From Phoronis australis (lineage: Eukaryota; Phoronida; Phoronidae): a stretch of DNA of 20,888 bases. Shown here in pieces: positions 17,360 to 20,888 of the stretch (position 1 is its first letter; every line of letters begins with the position of its first letter). The notes under the pieces are model-generated. The model was not told the origin of the DNA. It worked only from the letters and a program-made list of their open reading frames with translations, and searched no databases. The stretch is from the NCBI GenBank assembly GCA_002633005.1, contig NMRA01000626.1:71613-92500 (forward strand). The letters run 5' to 3'. The position numbers and the translations under genes were made by a program.

Positions 17360-17754
17360 GTGAGTAAATTTGATGAATTTTCGTTGTTTTCACTTCCAAT
17401 GTGAAAACAGAGACATGAGTTCAAGGCGTAACACATTGAGGAAGGACAGTTAGAGGTTTAGGCTAGTGTCTCTTCCAATTATAGGAGAAAAATTACGTTG
17501 ACAGAGGCATCGCATGAGCCGAAGGTGATTTGTATGTCATTTTGGCAAATTACCGTTATTTTTGGCACTAAATCAATGAATTGACCATGGAGTTATGAAG
17601 AAATGACGTGTGAAAATATAACGCAACGCTTGTTTTTTGTAGTTTTGTCAGGATCTCTGATTTTTCGACGCTTTTCTGTTGAAAGATGCGATCGAGAACG
17701 CAACGATAAGCGATCGGGAACGCTAATTTGTGTTCGTTTATGCGATCGGGAACG
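17295..17754 (+). repeat. Five dispersed copies of GCGATCGRGAACG
   Basis: Exact or one-base-variant copies lie at 17295, 17316, 17688, 17710 and 17742 (each 13 bp). The first three have A and the last two have G at the variable position. Spacings of 21, 22 and 32 bp mean reading frame is not preserved. CG content is far above the surroundings. Two lie in exon 1 and three in the intron. Confidence 0.8.
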
Positions 17755-17967
17755 CATCGTGGTGTGTCGAATAGTAATGAACTTTAAAACGTGAAAAAGG
17801 TTACAAAATAAGTGTGATGCAATGAATTAATCACATTTTGCGTCATTACTGTGTTACTTTCGTATCAAAACTGAACAACAGCATAACATTTCCATTAAAT
17901 TGCCATGAGCACTACATGTACATCAAGCATAATTTTAGTTTCACAAACTAATTTATTTTCATTTCAG
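17360..17967 (+). other. Probable 608-nt intron
   Basis: The donor is AAG|GTGAGT (17360) and the acceptor is TTATTTTCATTTCAG (ends 17967), both strong. The intron is AT-rich apart from the block 17688-17754, which holds three of the five GCGATCGRGAACG motifs. Confidence 0.5.
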
Positions 17968-18340
17968 GAAACAAGTTCACTGTTATTGTGAGGCGAGCTT
18001 CAGCGATCATGTTGCCCACGAAGTGAAGGTACACCCTACCAGGGTTTTGAAATACAGACATCTACTTTTAGACGAAACCACTGAGAACAAGGGGTTCTAA
18101 ACTGAAGACTCGCCCAGGAGTTGTTCCATGTGGGCTGTCAGACAGGGGAAACAAGTTGTTGCAGCAGATGAAAGCGAGTGTAGAATCTTCTTCTAGAATT
18201 GTGACAGCAAAAGGAAAAAAAAACAAATAGCTAATGAAGTCAAAGAATCGGATGACGGGCTTGCCCATGGGGAGAGACTGGAGGGGAGTGCAGCAACACT
18301 TAACGAGATGATTCAAAGATTCCCACTCATAAACGTCTGA
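17968..18340 (+). pseudogene. Exon 2 of the stop-interrupted spliced locus
   Basis: In the frame set by exon 1 this reads K-Q-V-H-C-Y-C-E-A-S-F-S-D-H-V, then L-K-Y-R-H-L-L-L-D-E-T-T-E-N-K, stop TAA 18098-18100. It resumes as T-E-D-S-P-R-S-C-S-M-W-A-V-R-Q-G-K, stop TAG 18194-18196, then K-R-K-K-K-Q-I-A-N-E-V-K-E-S-D-D-G and a TGA at 18338-18340. The segments between stops are 31 to 47 codons of hydrophilic, protein-like sequence in one frame. That suggests point-mutation decay with no frameshifts. AATAAA follows at 18460. The family is unknown. Confidence 0.4.
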
Positions 18341-18388
18341 TTATCGTTCATAGACACGCGGTACACGAGAGTCATTAGCTATGTAGTG

Positions 18389-18421
18389 ATTGGCCCGTTC
18401 ACTACTTCTCAGCTTATAAAA
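18389..18421 (+). promoter_or_regulatory. Inverted CCAAT and TATA box
   Basis: GATTGGCCC (CCAAT on the minus strand, about 18388-18396) is followed by TTATAAAA with TATAAAA at 18415-18421. This geometry would place initiation near 18445, in front of the ATG at 18487. Confidence 0.4.
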
Positions 18422-18459
18422 CGTGTGTTAGTATTTTCCCTGTGCAATCATTTCCACTA

Positions 18460-18465
18460 AATAAA
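18460..18465 (+). terminator. AATAAA hexamer
   Basis: It lies 120 nt after the final TGA of the spliced locus (18340), inside the loop of an imperfect inverted repeat GTTAGTATTTTCC (18427-18439) / GGAAATACTAAC (18471-18482). It could be that locus's polyA signal, but the TATA-type promoter overlapping it offers a second reading. Confidence 0.35.
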
Positions 18466-18486
18466 CGTTTGGAAATACTAACGAAA

Positions 18487-18579
18487 ATGGGCTCTACCAT
18501 TAGCCGTGTGATGTTCAAGGCGGTCAATTCAAGAAGGGTTTACAGCCGGATATTCTTGCCCATCGGATTTGAATTTTAA
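18487..18579 (+). CDS. Candidate 30-aa micro-ORF with N-myristoylation-type start (MGSTISR)
   Basis: ATG 18487 lies in a strong Kozak context (GAAAATGG), 66 nt downstream of a TATAAAA box. The product starts M-G-S-T-I-S-R, fitting the Gly2/Ser6 N-myristoylation rule, and ends at TAA 18577-18579 after about 30 basic and hydrophobic residues. The start is reminiscent of ARF-family GTPases (M-G-x-T-I-S), but no P-loop follows. An ARF-like relic, a micropeptide or chance are all possible. Confidence 0.25.
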   Translation: MGSTISRVMFKAVNSRRVYSRIFLPIGFEF

Positions 18580-18903
18580 AACGTTTCTGGGTACCTCTCA
18601 ACTGTAGAAAGCTTGGAGGCCTCAGGCAACCAGAACCGTTCCCTACAGCTTTCGTCCCCACCTCCGCAGTTTTAGACAAGACCCGGTCATCTCACAATTT
18701 TCATATCCCCTCCCTCTCGCCACAATTTGCCCAAGTTTTATCAGGAAGGGTTCTTCTCCTCGTTGTTACGAGGTCGAGCCACTAATGCGGTGTATAAAAC
18801 GCTATTATGTAACTTTGTTTGCTTAAAACGGACTATCAAAATACATTTTATTCTCATCTCATCAACCAACTGTATAACTTTACTGATGTTGACAATTTCT
18901 TCA
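18580..18903. other. Unassigned sequence
   Basis: The plus-strand frame of the endonuclease fragment extends back to 18727 but carries no earlier endonuclease motif. Nothing else was recognised. Confidence 0.35.
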
Positions 18904-19032
18904 TTTTGGGGGGACTTTAACGCAAGAACAGGCAACAAACTAAATTTCATTCATGATATTGACGAAGTGGGCCCAAGACAGATCATAGATTTTCAGACCA
19001 ATCGATTTTGTGATGCTTTAAAAGAGGCCTGA
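18904..19032 (+). pseudogene. LINE endonuclease fragment (GDFNARTG)
   Basis: The plus-strand frame reads F-W-G-D-F-N-A-R-T-G-N-K-L, then a D/R/N-rich stretch to T-N-R-F-C-D-A-L and TGA 19030-19032. G-D-F-N-A-R-T-G is the DFN catalytic motif of apurinic-type LINE endonucleases. The surrounding about 43 codons match that domain's usual continuation. The fragment is isolated and on the opposite strand to the two larger LINE remnants, so it is a separate insertion relic. Confidence 0.7.
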
Positions 19033-19301
19033 ACTACATGTTTCAGCATTTTAATATGAATTTTGAAAGTATAAAGATTGGTTACTGGCATCCACATATT
19101 CCTAAATAGTGCGCAGTATTTTTCTTTTTTACTTTGAAAAGTAAAAATTTATTAGTTCCGTAAAGCCCAGTGCAAGCGCTGGTTTTCTTGACGTCAGGTC
19201 ATTAGCCGTGCGAGTACGTAGTCCAGTTGACAGATCAACATGTGCACACGCACAACCTTTTTCGTTTTTCTTTCCTGTGACTTTGATTCATCCAAGTGCC
19301 T
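19033..19301. other. Unassigned sequence with CRE and short hairpin
   Basis: It contains TTTTTACTTT-GA-AAAGTAAAAA (19126-19147, perfect arms) and a full CRE, TGACGTCA (19189-19196). No coding region was recognised. Confidence 0.4.
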
Positions 19302-19400
19302 AGCCAGTCAGCTAGCTGTATGAAGACTATCTTCAAAATACAACTAAGTACCAGCAGCACTGTGTTGAGCTCCGTTAGACTCCGAAATTTCACTTAGCCC
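19302..19400 (+). repeat. Dispersed repeat copy B (related to 17150-17285)
   Basis: AGCCAGTCAGCTAGCTGTAT (19302-19321) matches 17150-17169 in 19 of 20 bases. A looser match follows, to CTTAGCCCCGG at 19393 (17278 in the other copy). About 37 bp is missing relative to copy A. Confidence 0.55.
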
Positions 19401-19910
19401 CGGTTGTTCTGCTCGCCACCTCGTCGCGAAACTTTTATCAACATGTAGGCCTAGAGACTAAGAGTTCTAAACCGGCACGGGAGCGTGCAAATATCTGGTG
19501 TCAACCGACACTCACCTTGCCCACTGGAGCCATTTAAGTGAAAAACAATCTAGTAAACGTTATTTTATTTCATAATTCTCAGCCTTTTGTAATAAAGAAA
19601 ACAGTACGCTCAACACACGCTATTTCCCAAAATTGTGCGACATTTGTCGGGAAATGACAGCTTCGCAAGAGCAAATTTTTTTATGAAATTCTGTTTCCTG
19701 GTGTTAAAATATTAAAAACTTATAAGGAAATGAAATCAAGTCTAGTAATTTGTTGTGACATATACACAACTTCGAAGAACAACTCGGGGAACGAAACTGG
19801 CCAATGAGGCAACAGGTGACGGCGCCGAAATCCGATCTTAAAGAGCGTACCCAGTCAAGTTTACTCAAGGAAGAGTGTAATTTTTAATAACATTTTGTGT
19901 CAGGTTTTAT
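19401..19910. other. Unassigned sequence
   Basis: No gene was recognised. ATTTTGTGTCAG and TTTGATCAG before 19919 could be acceptors for the next frame. Confidence 0.35.
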
Positions 19911-20141
19911 TTGATCAGTTTTTACCCACGTCGGTGCAACGGCCGCTGTACATTTACTATACAGCCTGCACCTGGCAAGGCTATGCAGTCGGGACCCTTT
20001 CCTGGCCCGTGTCGAGAACGGCATCGTTCCACTTATAGTCAACACTACGCGGCAGTAAGCTTGTATTATGAACTTTCGAGAGCCGAGATCGAAGACGAAT
20101 TATACACATTAAAGGAGCATGCCACCCAAAAAACAACCTAA
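19911..20141 (+). CDS. Unrecognised open frame, possible exon; repeat copy C inside
   Basis: An open plus-strand frame ends at TAA 20139-20141. The first ATG (19983) gives M-Q-S-G-P-F-P-G-P-C-R-E-R, then a helical acidic end Y-E-L-S-R-A-E-I-E-D-E-L-Y. At 19939-19987 the DNA resembles 17178-17215 (shared ATTTA-TATACAGC and CAAGGCTA) and keeps the same frame: C-T-F-T-I-Q here, C-R-I-F-S-I-Q in the other copy. That makes it a possible paralogous piece of the 17055 locus. TCGAGAACG at 20012 echoes the 13-mer. The product is unknown. Confidence 0.3.
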   Translation: MISFYPRRCNGRCTFTIQPAPGKAMQSGPFPGPCRERHRSTYSQHYAAVSLYYELSRAEIEDELYTLKEHATQKTT

Positions 20142-20235
20142 TTTCTATCAGTTTAGATCGAGTAGTTCTACTCCATAACGACACGTACGGTTGCGTAACC
20201 TGACACCTGACGGCAGACGAAGGTGTAGAAATTAT

Positions 20236-20247
20236 CCAATGACGTCA
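20236..20247 (+). promoter_or_regulatory. CCAAT box fused to a CRE
   Basis: CCAATGACGTCA combines CCAAT (20236-20240) with the perfect CRE palindrome TGACGTCA (20240-20247). A second CRE lies about 1 kb upstream at 19189. The pair fits a CREB/ATF-type promoter. Confidence 0.4.
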
Positions 20248-20465
20248 TCGGTTTCACACAGTCCGTTCAGCAGTTCACAACACGGGTTACTGGTGTCAGC
20301 TTATCGCTTGAAGTCATCGTTTAACACCAATAAATCATCAAACTTCGATGTAAAAGCCTTAAAAATACACCGAGTTCTTATAAAAACGTGTTGTTTTATT
20401 TCGCTTTTACGGATTTATTGGTATTTGGACACACCGTTCCCTACAAAGTTCGGCAGGCCAATAAG
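20239..20465 (+). CDS. Candidate exon with donor AAG|GTACGT
   Basis: The frame from ATG 20239 is open to 20496 and crosses a good donor, ATAAG|GTACGT (20466, phase 2). The residues include a Ser-rich start M-T-S-S-V-S-H-S and a hydrophobic stretch V-L-I-K-T-C-C-F-I-S-L-L-R-I-Y that could be a membrane segment, before F-P-T-K-F-G-R-P-I. The ATG overlaps the CCAAT-CRE site, so a true start there would conflict with those sites being promoter elements. The family is not recognised. Confidence 0.2.
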
Positions 20466-20590
20466 GTACGTAGCAGAAGTTTGGGGTCTGTTCTGAGATA
20501 ATTTCGAAGTATTTTCCGTGAGATACAGACAGGAAAACCTAGATCTGTGTTGTTTAGACTTGTGATTTTTTGAGTTCTAAACACAAAACG

Positions 20591-20691
20591 CTTGTTATCC
20601 TGGTCAGTGGGTCGGAGCCCGATCAGACGCGTCGCGGCCGCCCGCAGGATTGACTCGTTATCCCGGCCAGTGGCTCGGAAACTGATCAGAC
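20591..20691. repeat. Imperfect 38-bp direct repeat, 63-bp period
   Basis: Copies at 20591-20628 and 20654-20691 share TGTTATCC-GG-CAGTGG-TCGGA and end GATCAGAC, about 31 of 38 identical by eye. The spacer contains GCGGCCGC and is GC-rich. Confidence 0.65.
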
Positions 20692-20888
20692 ATCACGAAC
20701 ATAAACCAGCAAAAGTTCAGTGGATACTAAACTTCCAGTCAAGAAAATACTATACTAGTGAGCCAAAGTAATGTGCACGTGATTATGTTGGTGAATTAGC
20801 CACGAAACTGTAAATCTACTTACTCGTCGGGGGCCGCGAATTCAGGTTCCGCTTTGGCCACAGCACCGTGAAAGCCTCACCTTAAAAA
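20692..20888. other. Unassigned right edge
   Basis: GCACGTGA (E-box) occurs near 20776. No gene was recognised. Confidence 0.35.

Noticed and set aside
17201-17404. Arg/Glu-rich plus frame (RDRER repeats)
   Set aside because: It is created by reading the GCGATCGAGAACG repeats in another frame, starts at TTG after an in-frame TAG, and crosses the strong splice donor.
1-20888. tRNA, rRNA, snRNA genes or CRISPR arrays
   Set aside because: GTTCGA-type B-box matches were inspected and none had a paired A box or cloverleaf. No regularly spaced identical direct repeats of CRISPR type exist.

Overview
This window reads as non-coding-rich DNA from a metazoan nucleus, most likely a marine invertebrate. 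The sequence is AT-rich. It has spliced-gene signals (GT/AG boundaries, AATAAA), animal core-promoter motifs (YY1, NRF-1, ETS, CACGTG, CRE, CCAAT/TATA), a degenerate CCCTAA telomere-type array, and decayed Tx1-type L1, CR1-like and Tc1/mariner elements. I see no operons, Shine-Dalgarno sites or CRISPR arrays. The species cannot be named from sequence alone.

Layout. 1-83: poly-T plus a G/C-homopolymer element terminus. 84-3700: AT-rich and mostly unassigned, with promoter-like motif pairs near 698-738 and 3360-3456. 3584-4117 (minus): a probable small gene, with a terminal exon ending in a D-D-F-V-M-V segment, a polyA signal, and a possible first exon. 4694-5399: an old tandem duplication with about 342 bp offset. 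5993-6092: a 20-bp higher-order minisatellite of telomere-like hexamers, beside an unrecognised open frame at 6041-6364. 7097-10480 (minus): a 5'-truncated Tx1-like L1. 10499-12700 (minus): a 5'-truncated CR1-like element with an intact 3' microsatellite tail. 12700-13310: two further G-rich element termini and a perfect 13-bp hairpin.

The gene-bearing part is 13732 rightward. Exon 13732-14398 (plus) encodes the N-terminal half of a condensation/acyltransferase-fold (CoA-dependent acyltransferase superfamily) protein with an HSITDG active-site motif. It ends at a phase-1 splice donor. Its putative intron holds a Tc1/mariner relic with long inverted repeats (14578-15304) and an antisense small ORF behind a GTCACGTGAC box. 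A phase-compatible second exon may begin at 16376 but soon meets a stop. Region 17055-18340 looks like a spliced but stop-interrupted two-exon transcript (dead gene or lncRNA), with related repeat copies at 19302 and 19930. Smaller plus-strand candidates follow: a 30-codon MGSTISR ORF behind CCAAT/TATA, a LINE endonuclease fragment, and a CCAAT-CRE promoter-like exon at 20239.

The best new leads are the animal condensation-fold exon, the small minus-strand exon with a LIR-like motif, the spliced stop-ridden locus with its five 13-mers, and the 20-bp telomere-like array. All coding calls except the transposable-element remnants lack database support here.
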